DNA of 64,000 nt, taken from contig NZ_SMYL01000001.1 of NCBI RefSeq assembly GCF_004358105.1, positions 806,001 through 870,000 of the forward strand. The letters run 5' to 3'. Origin of the DNA: Sapientia aquatica (GTDB taxonomy: Bacteria > Pseudomonadota > Gammaproteobacteria > Burkholderiales > Burkholderiaceae_D). Positions 17,356 to 26,006 of the stretch are shown piece by piece. Position numbers and translations under genes: made by a program. The first letter of the stretch is position 1. Each line of letters begins with the position of its first letter. The notes below the pieces were generated by a model. It was not told where the DNA came from and ran no database searches. It saw only the letters and a list, made by a program, of their open reading frames with translations.

Positions 17356-19211
17356 TGGATGATGACATGCTCAAAGAATTCGTTGTCGAGGCATTAGACC
17401 TCGCAACGAATGTGGAAGAACACTTGCTCTCGCTCGAGCGCAATCCGGACGACATGCAAACGTTAAATGCAGTGTTCCGGTCGTTCCACACGATTAAAGG
17501 TGGTGCCGGTTTTATGAATTTGACGGCGATGGTGGAGGCTTGCCATTTGACGGAAAATTTATTTGATGCGCTGCGCACCGGTAAAGCACCCGTAACACTG
17601 ATCGCGATCGAAGCGGCTCTAGAAGCTAGCGGCTTTGTAGCGGACCAATTGAAAGCGCTGCATAACGGCGTTGCGCCCGACCAATTGTCTTTGATGCCGC
17701 ACGCGCTCGAAGTGATTCTGACCAACGCCATCGAAGGCAAAGGTGGAGTCGCCGTGGCGGCAGCTCCGGCACCAGTAGCCGCTCCGGTTGCGGCAGCCGC
17801 GCCCGTTAGCACCGCACCAGTCAACCAAGTTGCTGCCAGCGCAGATGGCCTTGATTGGGTTGCGCTGTATAACGCTGTTGTGCCAAGTGAGAAAGCGATT
17901 GCTAGCGCTCCTGCAGCAGGTAGTGCAACTGGCTCGGCGGCCGCGCCAAAACCAGTCGCCGCGGCAGTCAGCTCAGCTCCAATTGCCAAAGTGAGTTCGG
18001 CTGAAGTCAAGCAGAACGTGGCGCAGCCTAAGGAAGAAAGTATTCGGATTGACGCAGTGAAACTCGATGTCTTGCTCGAAGTCGCCGGCGAATCAGTCCA
18101 AGCTGCAAATCAGGCTGGCGTGTTGCTAGAGAAATTACTGCAATTTAAATTTGACGATAACGCCACCGTCTTGATGACCGCATTGACTGAAACACTGTCC
18201 CGCGCATCGCGTTACTCGACCGAATTGCAACGCGCATCGTTGGCAACCCGAATGCAGCCAGTTGGTCGCTTATTCCAGAAATTCCCGCGTTTAGTGCGCG
18301 AATTGGCCAAGGATTTAGAGAAAGACGTTGACCTCAACATCAGTGGTGCCGAAACCGAGGTTGACCGCGTGGTGGTGGATAGTTTGTACGATCCTTTGGT
18401 GCACATGCTGCGTAATTCGCTCGATCACGGGATTGAAACTCGCGAAGAACGCGCGTTAACTAAGAAGCCCGCTAAATCAGTCATTTCTCTCAAAGCATGG
18501 CAAGAAGCCAGCAGCGTCATGATTGAAGTTACCGACGACGGCAAAGGCATGGACGCCAATCGCTTGCGTAACATCGCGATTTCCAAAGGTTTGATCGGCG
18601 AAAACGATGCGCGCTCGCACGAAGAAGCGTATCAACTAGTGTTCTTGCCTGGCTTCTCGACCAAAGAAGTTGCCTCCAGCGTTTCTGGTCGGGGTGTTGG
18701 TATGGACGTGGTGAAAACCGCAGTCGAAAAACACCGTGGTGACATCAAAATCACTTCCAACCTGGGTACTGGAACGACTTTCTTAATCCGCTTGCCGATC
18801 GAGTTATCCATCGTTCCAACCATGTTGGTGCGAACCTCTAGCGCGTCCTTGGCACTGCCGATGGCAGTTGTTCAGCGCGTGGTTGAATTACCTGAGGTGT
18901 ACGAAACCGTGGGCGGTTCGGCGGTATTGCGCGATCAAGGGATTCCGCTGCCAGTGCGATCGCTTGCCTCAATATTGGGTTATGAACCTTGCACCGAGCG
19001 CGTGGGAATTGTGATTGCCGCAGACAATCCTTATATCTTGGCATTGGAATCAGTCGATGGCACATCGGATCTGGTCATTAAGCCTTTAACTTGCATCAGC
19101 ACACCCGGCATCACCGGAACGGCGCGCTCCGCTGAGGGTGAATTGGTGCTGGTCATTGGTCTGAGCTTCCTCTTGCAAGGCTGCGAGCAATTAGGAGCAG
19201 TTACCGCTTAA
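17355..19211 (+). CDS. cheA: Chemotaxis histidine kinase CheA, lacking a P2 domain
   Basis: A 618-residue CheA. The HPt domain (about 1-110) has the phosphorylated His45 in FRSFHTIKGGAGF. Residues about 130-220 are an Ala/Pro/Val-rich linker with no recognisable P2 (CheY-binding) domain. Dimerisation starts at IRIDAVKLDVLLEVAGE (about 227); the kinase domain has N-box MLRNSLDHGIE (about 351), DDGKGMD and SGRGVGMDVV; a CheW-like P5 ends the protein (from about 480). Membrane association would come through receptor arrays. It is translationally coupled to cheZ through a TAATG overlap. Confidence 0.92.
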   Translation: MDDDMLKEFVVEALDLATNVEEHLLSLERNPDDMQTLNAVFRSFHTIKGGAGFMNLTAMVEACHLTENLFDALRTGKAPVTLIAIEAALEASGFVADQLKALHNGVAPDQLSLMPHALEVILTNAIEGKGGVAVAAAPAPVAAPVAAAAPVSTAPVNQVAASADGLDWVALYNAVVPSEKAIASAPAAGSATGSAAAPKPVAAAVSSAPIAKVSSAEVKQNVAQPKEESIRIDAVKLDVLLEVAGESVQAANQAGVLLEKLLQFKFDDNATVLMTALTETLSRASRYSTELQRASLATRMQPVGRLFQKFPRLVRELAKDLEKDVDLNISGAETEVDRVVVDSLYDPLVHMLRNSLDHGIETREERALTKKPAKSVISLKAWQEASSVMIEVTDDGKGMDANRLRNIAISKGLIGENDARSHEEAYQLVFLPGFSTKEVASSVSGRGVGMDVVKTAVEKHRGDIKITSNLGTGTTFLIRLPIELSIVPTMLVRTSSASLALPMAVVQRVVELPEVYETVGGSAVLRDQGIPLPVRSLASILGYEPCTERVGIVIAADNPYILALESVDGTSDLVIKPLTCISTPGITGTARSAEGELVLVIGLSFLLQGCEQLGAVTA

Positions 19212-19232
19212 AACGTCGATTCAATTGCACTC

Positions 19233-19281
19233 AAAATCCGATTAATTTGGCTGTTTTCAGTTGAGTTACTCGGATTTTTTT
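19233..19281 (+). terminator. Probable terminator after cheA
   Basis: AAAATCCGA (19233-19241) pairs with TCGGATTTT (19270-19278) around a long loop of 28 bases, followed by T residues. The loop is longer than usual, so efficiency is uncertain. Confidence 0.5.
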
Positions 19282-19340
19282 ATTCCTGTTTATAATTCGT
19301 GCTTTCAACATTTCAGCGCTGCACCATCAAAGCGCCCAGC

Positions 19341-20798
19341 ATGTCATCCCTACTCTCTACATTGCGCTTGGCCGATGCGTTTGGTTCTCTAGGAACCGAG
19401 TTCTCCACGCCGCAGCAACCGACGCCGCTGCCGAATCCGAAGTTAATTGCATTTGACCAGTCCTGCATGAATTTGCTGGGTATTCCTGAGGAATTTGCGC
19501 AACAAGCAGAATTTGCCGAGCTTTTTAGCGGTAACCTGGTTTTGCCCGAATCAACTCCCCGTGCTGCGGTGTACTCAGGGCACCAATTTGGCGTTTGGGC
19601 AGGTCAATTGGGCGACGGTCGGGCAATTTTATTGGGCGAGTTAGCGGGCAATGAAATCCAATTAAAAGGCGCTGGCCCCACTCCCTATTCGCGTATGGGT
19701 GACGGGCGTGCGGTATTGCGTTCTTCAATTCGGGAATTTTTATGTTCCGCCGCGATGGTTGGCTTAGGCATCCCAACAACCCGCGCCTTGTGTATCACGG
19801 CGTCCGATTACATGGTTATGCGCGAGCAACCAGAAAGCACCGCAGTAGTGACCCGCGTCGCGCCCAGCTTTGTGCGCTTTGGTTCGTTTGAACATTGGTT
19901 TTACCGCGACGACCTGCCGGCATTAAGAACCTTGGCCGATCACGTCATCGGCAAGTATTTTCCCGAACTACTGAATTCCGACTCTCCCTATGCCGCTTTG
20001 TTGCGCGAAGTTACTAAACGCACTGCCGAGTTAGTCGCCCATTGGCAAACCGTCGGCTTCATGCACGGCGTTTTAAACACCGACAATATGTCTATCTTGG
20101 GTTTAACGCTGGATTACGGCCCTTTCGGTTTTATGGAAGCCTTTAACCCGCAGCACATTTGTAACCACAGCGATCATCAGGGCCGCTATTCGTATGCGAT
20201 GCAGCCGCAAATTGGCGAATGGAATTGCTATGCACTAGGACAGGCGCTCTTGCCCTTGATAGGCACGGTCGAGGATACGACTGCCGCTTTAAGCCAATAC
20301 AAAGAGGTTTTTGAATTGAAATTGGCCGAGTTATGGCAGGCAAAATTGGGGCTAGCTACTCGGCAAGATGGCGATACAGAGTTGGTCGCCGCGTTACTCA
20401 AGGTTATGCAGCGCAATCAACTGGATTTCACCTATTTCTTCCGACAATTAAGTCATCTCGGCACAGCGCAATCCGACCGTGACAATGTGCTGCGTGATCT
20501 GTGCGTGGATAGAGAGTCGCTCGATCAGTGGCTACTACAATACCGTCAACGATTAGCGTCAGAAGGCAGTCAGGACGCAGCGCGCCAAACGCGCATGAAA
20601 CAAGTTAATCCCAAATTCGTTTTACGTAATTACCTAGCGCAGCAAGCCATTGAAGCGGCGCAGAAAAACGATTTTTCTGAGATCCAAACGCTGCAAACAT
20701 TGCTCGCCAAGCCCTTTGACGAGCATGAGCAACACGAATCTTATGCCGCGTTACCGCCGGATTGGGGGCGCGCACTTTCGGTAAGCTGTTCTTCGTAA
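19341..20798 (+). CDS. selO: Protein adenylyltransferase SelO (YdiU)
   Basis: A 485-residue pseudokinase-fold enzyme that transfers AMP from ATP to Ser/Thr/Tyr of target proteins and is linked to redox homeostasis. Visible family motifs are YSGHQFGVWAGQLGDGRA, QLKGAGPTPYSRMGDGRAVLRSS, GFMHGVLNTDNMS and DYGPFGFME. The protein ends in SCSS, where the C-terminal cysteine stands at the position occupied by selenocysteine in animal homologues. The ATG at 19341 is preferred to an upstream GTG because the family begins near LRLADAFGSLG. msrB, another redox gene, follows 36 bases later. Confidence 0.93.
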   Translation: MSSLLSTLRLADAFGSLGTEFSTPQQPTPLPNPKLIAFDQSCMNLLGIPEEFAQQAEFAELFSGNLVLPESTPRAAVYSGHQFGVWAGQLGDGRAILLGELAGNEIQLKGAGPTPYSRMGDGRAVLRSSIREFLCSAAMVGLGIPTTRALCITASDYMVMREQPESTAVVTRVAPSFVRFGSFEHWFYRDDLPALRTLADHVIGKYFPELLNSDSPYAALLREVTKRTAELVAHWQTVGFMHGVLNTDNMSILGLTLDYGPFGFMEAFNPQHICNHSDHQGRYSYAMQPQIGEWNCYALGQALLPLIGTVEDTTAALSQYKEVFELKLAELWQAKLGLATRQDGDTELVAALLKVMQRNQLDFTYFFRQLSHLGTAQSDRDNVLRDLCVDRESLDQWLLQYRQRLASEGSQDAARQTRMKQVNPKFVLRNYLAQQAIEAAQKNDFSEIQTLQTLLAKPFDEHEQHESYAALPPDWGRALSVSCSS

Positions 20799-20834
20799 AC
20801 CGCATTCTTTGTTAACTAGTTGACTGGAACCACC

Positions 20835-21230
20835 ATGAAAAAAATCATCAAGTCCGAAGCAGAATGGCGCGAGCAACTCAGCCCCATGGAATACCAAGTT
20901 AGCCGTGAAGCTGCCACCGAGCGCGCCTTTACCGGTAAATATTGGGATCACCACGAGGTCGGCACCTATACCTGCGTGTGTTGTAATACGCCCTTGTTCA
21001 CATCAGACGCCAAATTTGATTCGGGCTGCGGCTGGCCTAGCTATTTCAAAGCGTTAAATCCCTTGCATGTGCGCGAAATCATCGACCGCTCGCACGGCAT
21101 GACACGCACCGAAATAGTGTGTAACATCTGCGACGCGCATTTGGGCCATGTCTTCCCTGACGGGCCACCGCCAACTGGTTTGCGGTATTGCATCAACTCC
21201 GCCTCATTGCGATTTGATCCAACGCCATAA
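20835..21230 (+). CDS. msrB: Peptide-methionine (R)-S-oxide reductase MsrB
   Basis: A 131-residue enzyme reducing methionine-R-sulfoxide in proteins. It has both zinc-binding pairs (CVCC and CNIC), [10 protein letters not shown], the [18 protein letters not shown] segment and the catalytic cysteine in RYCINSASL. There is no signal peptide, so it is cytoplasmic. The ATG at 20835 starts [11 protein letters not shown], typical of the family; an upstream TTG adds five residues. The position behind selO suggests a two-gene redox-repair unit. Confidence 0.95.
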   Translation: MKKIIKSEAEWREQLSPMEYQVSREAATERAFTGKYWDHHEVGTYTCVCCNTPLFTSDAKFDSGCGWPSYFKALNPLHVREIIDRSHGMTRTEIVCNICDAHLGHVFPDGPPPTGLRYCINSASLRFDPTP

Positions 21231-21263
21231 TTTTTGATTTGCTTTTTTACGTAGTCCGTATCC

Positions 21264-21899
21264 ATGAAACTTTTATTCGACCTGTTCCCGGTAATCCTGT
21301 TTTTCGCGATGTTTCGCTGGGGCGAAGGTCATGCGGCCAGCGCGAAATCGATCTTGCAAGACTACTTTAACGGCTTGATTTCGGGTGGCGCGCCAACCTT
21401 ACAACAAGCCCCGATTCTTCTAGCTACCATTGTGACGATCGCCGCAACGGTCGCGCAAATCGGGTACTTGCTGTTGCGCCGCAAGAAAGTGGACGGAATG
21501 CTGTGGATTTCGTTTGTCGTAGTCACCGTTTTTGGTGGCTTGACCATTTACTTCCATAACGAAACCTTTATCAAGTGGAAACCAACCATGCTGTATTGGT
21601 GTTATTCCATGGCGCTATTGGTGAGCCAAGTTGTCTTCAAAAAGAATCTGACTCGCAGCTTTATCTCGGTGTTGGAAGAAGAATTTGCGATTCCCGAGTC
21701 CGTCTGGAGCAAGCTCAACGTCATTTGGATATTTTTCTTCGCCGCGATGGGAGCACTAAATCTGGTGATTGCTTATAATTTCTCGACAGAAACTTGGGTG
21801 AATTTTAAATTGTTCGGTAGCATGGGCATGATGTTCTTATTCATGTTGGCCCAAATCATTTATTTATCTAAATACAATAAAAATCCCGCTAATTCCTAA
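21264..21899 (+). CDS. yciB: Inner membrane septation protein YciB (IspA family)
   Basis: A 211-residue polytopic inner membrane protein with about five membrane segments. It begins MKLLFDLFPVILFFAMF and has VDGMLWISFVVVTVFGGLTIYFHNETFIKWKPT, whose pieces GGLT and FIKWKPT are strongly conserved; NLVIAYNFSTETWVNFK follows. YciB proteins are tied to cell division and envelope synthesis in enterics, without a known biochemical activity. It is 33 bases after msrB and 14 bases before bolA. Confidence 0.92.
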   Translation: MKLLFDLFPVILFFAMFRWGEGHAASAKSILQDYFNGLISGGAPTLQQAPILLATIVTIAATVAQIGYLLLRRKKVDGMLWISFVVVTVFGGLTIYFHNETFIKWKPTMLYWCYSMALLVSQVVFKKNLTRSFISVLEEEFAIPESVWSKLNVIWIFFFAAMGALNLVIAYNFSTETWVNFKLFGSMGMMFLFMLAQIIYLSKYNKNPANS

Positions 21900-21913
21900 A
21901 ATCTGGCCATGTC

Positions 21914-22183
21914 ATGTCAAATCTCGATCGAATTACCCGAATTAAGCAGCGCTTGGCTGTTTTAAACCCTATTTTGTGCACTGTTGAAGACGAATCGGCA
22001 CTGCATGCCGGTCATGCGGGCGCGGCGTCGGGCGCTGGGCATTTTCGGATAACTATTTCATCTGAAAAATTTAATGGCTTAAAGCCTATCCAACGCCACC
22101 GACTGGTGTATGATGCCGTTGGCGATTTGATGCAAACAGATATTCATGCTTTAGCAATAAACGCTCTGGCAGCTTCTGAGTGA
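21914..22183 (+). CDS. bolA: BolA family protein
   Basis: An 89-residue BolA/YrbA-fold protein. It has the KH-like class II fold signature with DESALHAGHAG (His ligands for a shared Fe-S cluster with monothiol glutaredoxin), HFRITISSEKFNGLKPIQRHRLVYDAVGDLM and IHALAINAL. BolA proteins act with Grx4-type glutaredoxins in iron-sulfur trafficking and as transcription regulators. It sits between yciB and the parvulin gene, an order common in Burkholderiales. Confidence 0.92.
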   Translation: MSNLDRITRIKQRLAVLNPILCTVEDESALHAGHAGAASGAGHFRITISSEKFNGLKPIQRHRLVYDAVGDLMQTDIHALAINALAASE

Positions 22184-22256
22184 CCTTAAACAGCTATAAT
22201 TTTTAATTACGCTTTATTTTTTGCTCTATTTTTAAAACATATTTTAGGAATACATA

Positions 22257-23039
22257 ATGACTTTTAAACCTGCACATTTATTGCTCGTATTACTAGCCTT
22301 AGCAACTGCTCCTGTCATGGCACAAAATGTGGCTGTAGTAAATGGCAAGGCAATCCCAACATCACGCGTTGATGAATTGGTGAAGCAAATTACTTCGCAA
22401 CCAAACGCCCCTCAAGATTCCCCTGACCTGCGTCTGAAAATCAAAGAAGAATTAATCACTCGTGAAGTCTTGATTCAAGAATCTGAAAAATTAGGTTTAG
22501 CTAAAAACGCCGATGTTAAAGCGCAATTGGAAATCGCTCGTCAATCCATCTTGATTCGCGCCTTGGTTGCTGATTTCGTGAAGAAAAACCCAATCACTGA
22601 CGCTGAAGTTTCTGCTGAATACGAAAAAGTTAAAGCACAAGCTGGCGACAAGGAATACCACGTACGTCACATCTTGTTAGGCTCCGAAGATGAAGCGAAA
22701 GCAGTTATCGCTAAATTGAAAGCTGGCGCAAGTTTTGAAGAATTAGCAAAACAATCCAAAGACACTGGCTCTGCTAACAACGGTGGTGATTTAGATTGGG
22801 CAACTCCAGTAGCATTCGTTAAGCCATTTTCCGATGCGATGGTTGCATTGCAAAAAGGCCAAATGACTGAAACTCCAGTGCAAACTCAATATGGTTTCCA
22901 CATCATCAAACTCGATGACGTTCGCGCTGCTAAGATTCCTGCTTTAGAAGATGTTAAGAAGCAAATCGTTGACGCAATGGAGCAAAAGAAATTGCAAGCC
23001 TTCCAAGAAGAATTGCGTAAAAAAGCAGTGGTTAAGTAA
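22257..23039 (+). CDS. Periplasmic parvulin-type peptidyl-prolyl isomerase
   Basis: A 260-residue secreted chaperone/isomerase. Residues 1-22 are a signal peptide ending in VMA-QN; a SurA-N-like helical region follows (VAVVNGKAIPTSRVDEL, LITREVLIQESEKLG), then a parvulin domain at about 130-225 (YHVRHILLGSEDEAKAVI, SKDTGSANNGGDLDW, TPVQTQYGFHIIKLDD). It would assist folding of outer membrane or periplasmic proteins. AGGA lies seven bases before the ATG. The charge-rich codon usage looks like that of a highly expressed gene. A strong terminator follows. Confidence 0.9.
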   Translation: MTFKPAHLLLVLLALATAPVMAQNVAVVNGKAIPTSRVDELVKQITSQPNAPQDSPDLRLKIKEELITREVLIQESEKLGLAKNADVKAQLEIARQSILIRALVADFVKKNPITDAEVSAEYEKVKAQAGDKEYHVRHILLGSEDEAKAVIAKLKAGASFEELAKQSKDTGSANNGGDLDWATPVAFVKPFSDAMVALQKGQMTETPVQTQYGFHIIKLDDVRAAKIPALEDVKKQIVDAMEQKKLQAFQEELRKKAVVK

Positions 23040-23068
23040 TTTGACGTAAACGCTGTTTAATCAGTACT

Positions 23069-23107
23069 TAAAAAAAGCATCTAATTTTTAGATGCTTTTT
23101 TTTATTT
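23069..23107 (+). terminator. Rho-independent terminator after the parvulin gene
   Basis: AAAAAAGCATCTAA (from 23071) pairs with TTAGATGC (23089-23096 region) and runs into TTTTTTTT. It is A-rich on the left and may also act on the other strand. Confidence 0.9.
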
Positions 23108-23360
23108 TAATTCTCGCAAAACGCGGGTGAAGAGTTAGAACTAAGTGGCTTAATGCATTGTGCTTTACCCTTTAATTCCCGTACCCAACGATATACTCGT
23201 CCCAAGAATTTACATTCTTTTTAAAAATTGGCGCTAAAAAGCCTCAATTTTTTTGAAAGTCTGCCGTAACAAGTAGGAAGCGCGGTATTTCGACTTGCGA
23301 TAGCAAACCTGAAAGTAACATGTTTGCAATATCGCTCGAATGTTATTTGGGGAGTTCACC
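23108..23360 (+). other. Intergenic region and leader of the Ser-rich protein gene
   Basis: The 320-base gap after the parvulin gene holds the terminator at its start and a sigma-28-like promoter at 23244-23270. Between 23108 and 23243 I see no gene or clear structure. The predicted leader from about 23277 to the ATG is roughly 85 bases and ends with the ribosome site GGGGAG. Confidence 0.5.
23244..23270 (+). promoter_or_regulatory. Sigma-28 (FliA)-like promoter
   Basis: TCAA (23244-23247), exactly 15 bases, then GCCGTAAC (23263-23270). The flagellar sigma consensus is TAAA-N15-GCCGATAA, and TCAA at -35 is common in betaproteobacterial flagellin promoters. The -10 box matches at GCCG and two further positions. 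The T-rich stretch directly after TCAA also fits. It points at the Ser-rich protein gene about 90 bases downstream. Confidence 0.55.
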
Positions 23361-24218
23361 ATGTCAATTTCAAGTCTTGGATCGTACCAGCAGGTGGGAT
23401 ACGCACAACAAGTTCAAAGCTCGCAAGGCAGCGGGCAAAGTCAGGTTTCTGGGCCGGCGCAAGGCAGGCGTAGAGGTGGCGATGGCGATGGAGGCGGCGC
23501 GATTTTTAGCGCGATCAGTAACGCTCTGCAGCAACTGGGTATCAACACCAACACCAGCGTTAATCCCACGACCAACGTACCTCCTAACACGGCCACCACG
23601 CCGACAAATAGTAATTCAAATGCGACCAAGGGCACGTCGGCTAGTACGTCAGCCGAAACCCCGCAACAAGCCCTGTCGTCATTCGTGCAAACATTGTTTG
23701 CCGCTATCCAAACTCAGGTAAGCCAACAGCGTTCGGCGGCCAGCTCAGGCTCGAACACATTGCCAACGGTGCCAACTGCTTCTCCGATCACGATCAACAT
23801 CACCATTAATGAAGGTGGTTCATCAAATTCAACATCAGGGGCTAACAGCGCAACCCAATCGGGTTTTGGCTCATCGGCTGTGTCTGGTTACCGCCATCAT
23901 AGCGACGGTGGCGCGAGCAAATTGGAGAGTGGCATCCAAAGCTTAATCATTCAACTGAGTTCTAGTAGTTCTAGCTCCAACAATGGCGGCACAGGGGCAA
24001 CAGGTTCAACAAGCTCAACTACTTCATGGTCTAGCAGCAGTGGCACGTCAAGTAGCTCCAACTCTGCTTTATCCGCCCTGCAAAGCAGCTTCAATACCTT
24101 GCTCTCGACCGACGGAATATCGAGCAACAACGCCACTCTTACCGGTTTCTTGCAATCCTTAGCCAATAACTTGCAGAGTTCCAGCACATCGGGAAATGCG
24201 GTGCATACAAAAGTGTAA
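23361..24218 (+). CDS. Cysteine-free Ser/Asn/Gln/Thr-rich protein, harpin-like in composition
   Basis: A 285-residue protein that I do not recognise. It has no signal peptide, no cysteine and one tryptophan; long Ser/Thr/Asn/Gly tracts alternate with short amphipathic helices (ALSSFVQTLFAAIQ, LESGIQSLIIQLSS, SALSALQSSFNTLL, GFLQSLANNLQ). A basic-then-acidic patch, RRRGGDGDGGG, lies near residue 40. The ATG at 23361 follows GGGGAG by six bases. A sigma-28-like promoter lies upstream and a terminator just downstream, so it is a single-gene unit. Composition resembles harpins and other substrates of type III or flagellar export; secretion is my inference and no function can be named. Confidence 0.7.
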   Translation: MSISSLGSYQQVGYAQQVQSSQGSGQSQVSGPAQGRRRGGDGDGGGAIFSAISNALQQLGINTNTSVNPTTNVPPNTATTPTNSNSNATKGTSASTSAETPQQALSSFVQTLFAAIQTQVSQQRSAASSGSNTLPTVPTASPITINITINEGGSSNSTSGANSATQSGFGSSAVSGYRHHSDGGASKLESGIQSLIIQLSSSSSSSNNGGTGATGSTSSTTSWSSSSGTSSSSNSALSALQSSFNTLLSTDGISSNNATLTGFLQSLANNLQSSSTSGNAVHTKV

Positions 24219-24234
24219 GGCAGCAAAATTTCAA

Positions 24235-24268
24235 TAAAAAAGCGCATGAAAAATGCGCTTTTTTTATT
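24235..24268. terminator. Bidirectional terminator
   Basis: AAAAAAGCGCAT (ending 24247) and ATGCGCTTTTTTT pair around a short A-rich loop, with A- and T-tracts on both sides. It serves both the Ser-rich protein gene and the convergent transporter gene. Confidence 0.88.
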
Positions 24269-24302
24269 ACCTATTTATGCTGATTTTTTGCGTTAGATCG
24301 AA

Positions 24303-25619
24303 TCAAGGTTCGTGTACTAAATAGCCTTCTTTGCTCGTATCCTTCATGCGATACGAAACAATAAATGCAATCGCGCATAATGCCGTGACATACCAATAAA
24401 AGGCCGATTCATTGCCAATCGATTTCAGCCATAACGCCACATATTCTGCCGAACCACCAAAGACCGCGTTGCCCACCGCATACGACAAGCCCACGCCCAA
24501 GGCACGTACTTCTGACGGGAACATTTCGGCCTTAATCAAACCGCCAATCGAGGTGTAAAAACTCACAATTGCTAGCGCGGTGATAATTAAACCAAAGGCT
24601 ACATAGGGATTCTCAACATCTTTTAATGCATGCATGATCGGCACGGTACACAGGGTTGCTAAGGCCCCAAACCACAGCATGTTAGAACGCCGACCAATCT
24701 TATCCGACAAGGCACCAAAGACTGGTTGCAACACCATATACACGAACAAAGCGCAGGTCATCACGAAGCTGGCTGTTTTAGGGTCCATATGTGCGGTGTT
24801 GACCAAATACTTTTGCATATAAGTCGTGAAGGTATAAAAAATCAGCGAGCCACCGGCAGTAAACCCAACCACCGTCAAGAACGCGCCTTTGTGTTTCATT
24901 AATCCCGCAATGGTTCCGGCATCTTTGTTTTTTCGGCTGGCGTCGGAAGCTGTTTCTTCTAACGATTTACGCAGGTACAAAGCGACCAAAGCAGACAGGG
25001 CACCCAACACGAATGGGATACGCCAGCCCCACTCCATTAATTGTTCTTTGCTTAGCAACTGCTGCAGAATCACTAGGACAAGCACCGCTAACAATTGACC
25101 ACCGATTAGCGTCACATACTGAAACGAGGCGAAGAATCCGCGCCGACCTTTTAAGGCTACTTCGCTCATATAGGTTGCGCTAGTACCGTATTCGCCGCCG
25201 ACCGACAAGCCTTGAATCAAACGTGCCAACAGCAATAACAACGGCGCCGCAGCGCCAATAACGGCGTAGGTCGGTAAGCAGGCAATCATCAATGAGCCGC
25301 CGCACATCATTAACACGGAAATCATCATCGACTTGCGACGCCCATATTTGTCAGCGATGAAGCCAAACAGCCATCCGCCGATTGGACGCATTAAAAATCC
25401 CGCCGCGAAAACGCCAGCTGTATTTAGTAGTTGGGTGGTTGGATTACCGCTAGGGAAAAATGACGGGGCAAAATAAATAGCGCAAAACGAATAAATGTAG
25501 AAGTCAAACCACTCCACCAAATTACCGGACGATGCGCCGACGATGGCGAAGATACGGCGTTTGTTGTCTTGTCGGATGGTTTGTTGCTGGGGCAAGCTGC
25601 AATTGTCTGAATGTGGCAT
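24303..25619 (-). CDS. MHS-family MFS proton symporter (KgtP/ProP-like)
   Basis: A 438-residue inner membrane transporter with twelve predicted membrane segments. The first segment region [25 protein letters not shown] and the loop [18 protein letters not shown], with [21 protein letters not shown], define the metabolite:H+ symporter branch of the major facilitator superfamily. Known members carry alpha-ketoglutarate, citrate, proline/betaine or shikimate; the closest look is to KgtP, but I cannot fix the substrate. The gene stands alone between a terminator and slyX (79-base gap). Confidence 0.85.
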   Translation of the reverse strand: MPHSDNCSLPQQQTIRQDNKRRIFAIVGASSGNLVEWFDFYIYSFCAIYFAPSFFPSGNPTTQLLNTAGVFAAGFLMRPIGGWLFGFIADKYGRRKSMMISVLMMCGGSLMIACLPTYAVIGAAAPLLLLLARLIQGLSVGGEYGTSATYMSEVALKGRRGFFASFQYVTLIGGQLLAVLVLVILQQLLSKEQLMEWGWRIPFVLGALSALVALYLRKSLEETASDASRKNKDAGTIAGLMKHKGAFLTVVGFTAGGSLIFYTFTTYMQKYLVNTAHMDPKTASFVMTCALFVYMVLQPVFGALSDKIGRRSNMLWFGALATLCTVPIMHALKDVENPYVAFGLIITALAIVSFYTSIGGLIKAEMFPSEVRALGVGLSYAVGNAVFGGSAEYVALWLKSIGNESAFYWYVTALCAIAFIVSYRMKDTSKEGYLVHEP

Positions 25620-25698
25620 GTCTCGATACCCTTTTTGTAGTGACTAAAACAGCGAAAATTATAGTCTATTTATTATTGTTTCCAGCACTCAAATACGT

Positions 25699-25905
25699 TT
25701 AATAATGCGGTGGCTTTTCATGCGCCAAACTAGTTTGGTTGGCATTGGCGGAGGTTTCTTTCAAGCGCTTGGCCAGGGCCGAACACAGCATTTCTAGCTC
25801 ATCAATTTTCTTTCGCTGTTGATAAACTTGATGATTTAGCGTCTCCAGTAAATCTTCCATACTGGTTAATTTCAGTTCGATATTTTCTAAGCGATTCTCT
25901 TGCAT
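25699..25905 (-). CDS. slyX: SlyX family protein
   Basis: A 68-residue coiled-coil protein. RLENIELKLTSMEDLLETLNHQVYQQRKKIDELE carries the heptad pattern of SlyX, and the protein ends in the conserved KPPHY. Function is unknown in any organism as far as I know. It stands between the transporter gene and the terminator of metC on the same strand. Confidence 0.9.
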   Translation of the reverse strand: MQENRLENIELKLTSMEDLLETLNHQVYQQRKKIDELEMLCSALAKRLKETSANANQTSLAHEKPPHY

Positions 25906-25922
25906 ACCTACTCATTTCAGAT

Positions 25923-25965
25923 AAATAAAAACCGCTTAATTGAACAGATGTTATTAAGCGGTTTT
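25923..25965 (-). terminator. Terminator of metC
   Basis: A perfect 10-bp stem, ACCGCTTAAT (25931-25940) with ATTAAGCGGT (25952-25961). The minus-strand tail is TTTTTATTTAT, and the plus-strand side also has TTTT, so it could work in both directions. Confidence 0.8.
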
Positions 25966-26006
25966 ACGATTAAGGCTCAAGCTGGGCCGAGCCAATTCAG
26001 ACTAAT

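Noticed and set aside
17195-18010. A 271-codon open frame on the minus strand across cheZ and cheA
   Set aside because: It is antisense to clear chemotaxis genes and consists of Ala/Ser/Thr-rich sequence mirrored from the Ala-rich CheA linker; no recognisable domain.
23320-23721. A 133-codon plus-strand frame overlapping the Ser-rich gene
   Set aside because: It overlaps the better-supported frame, which has the ribosome site GGGGAG; the overlapping product looks random and Arg/Pro-rich.
23361-24218. Tandem Ser/Asn codon repeats considered as a CRISPR or satellite array
   Set aside because: Repeats are irregular in length and keep a single open frame; there are no conserved repeat-spacer units.
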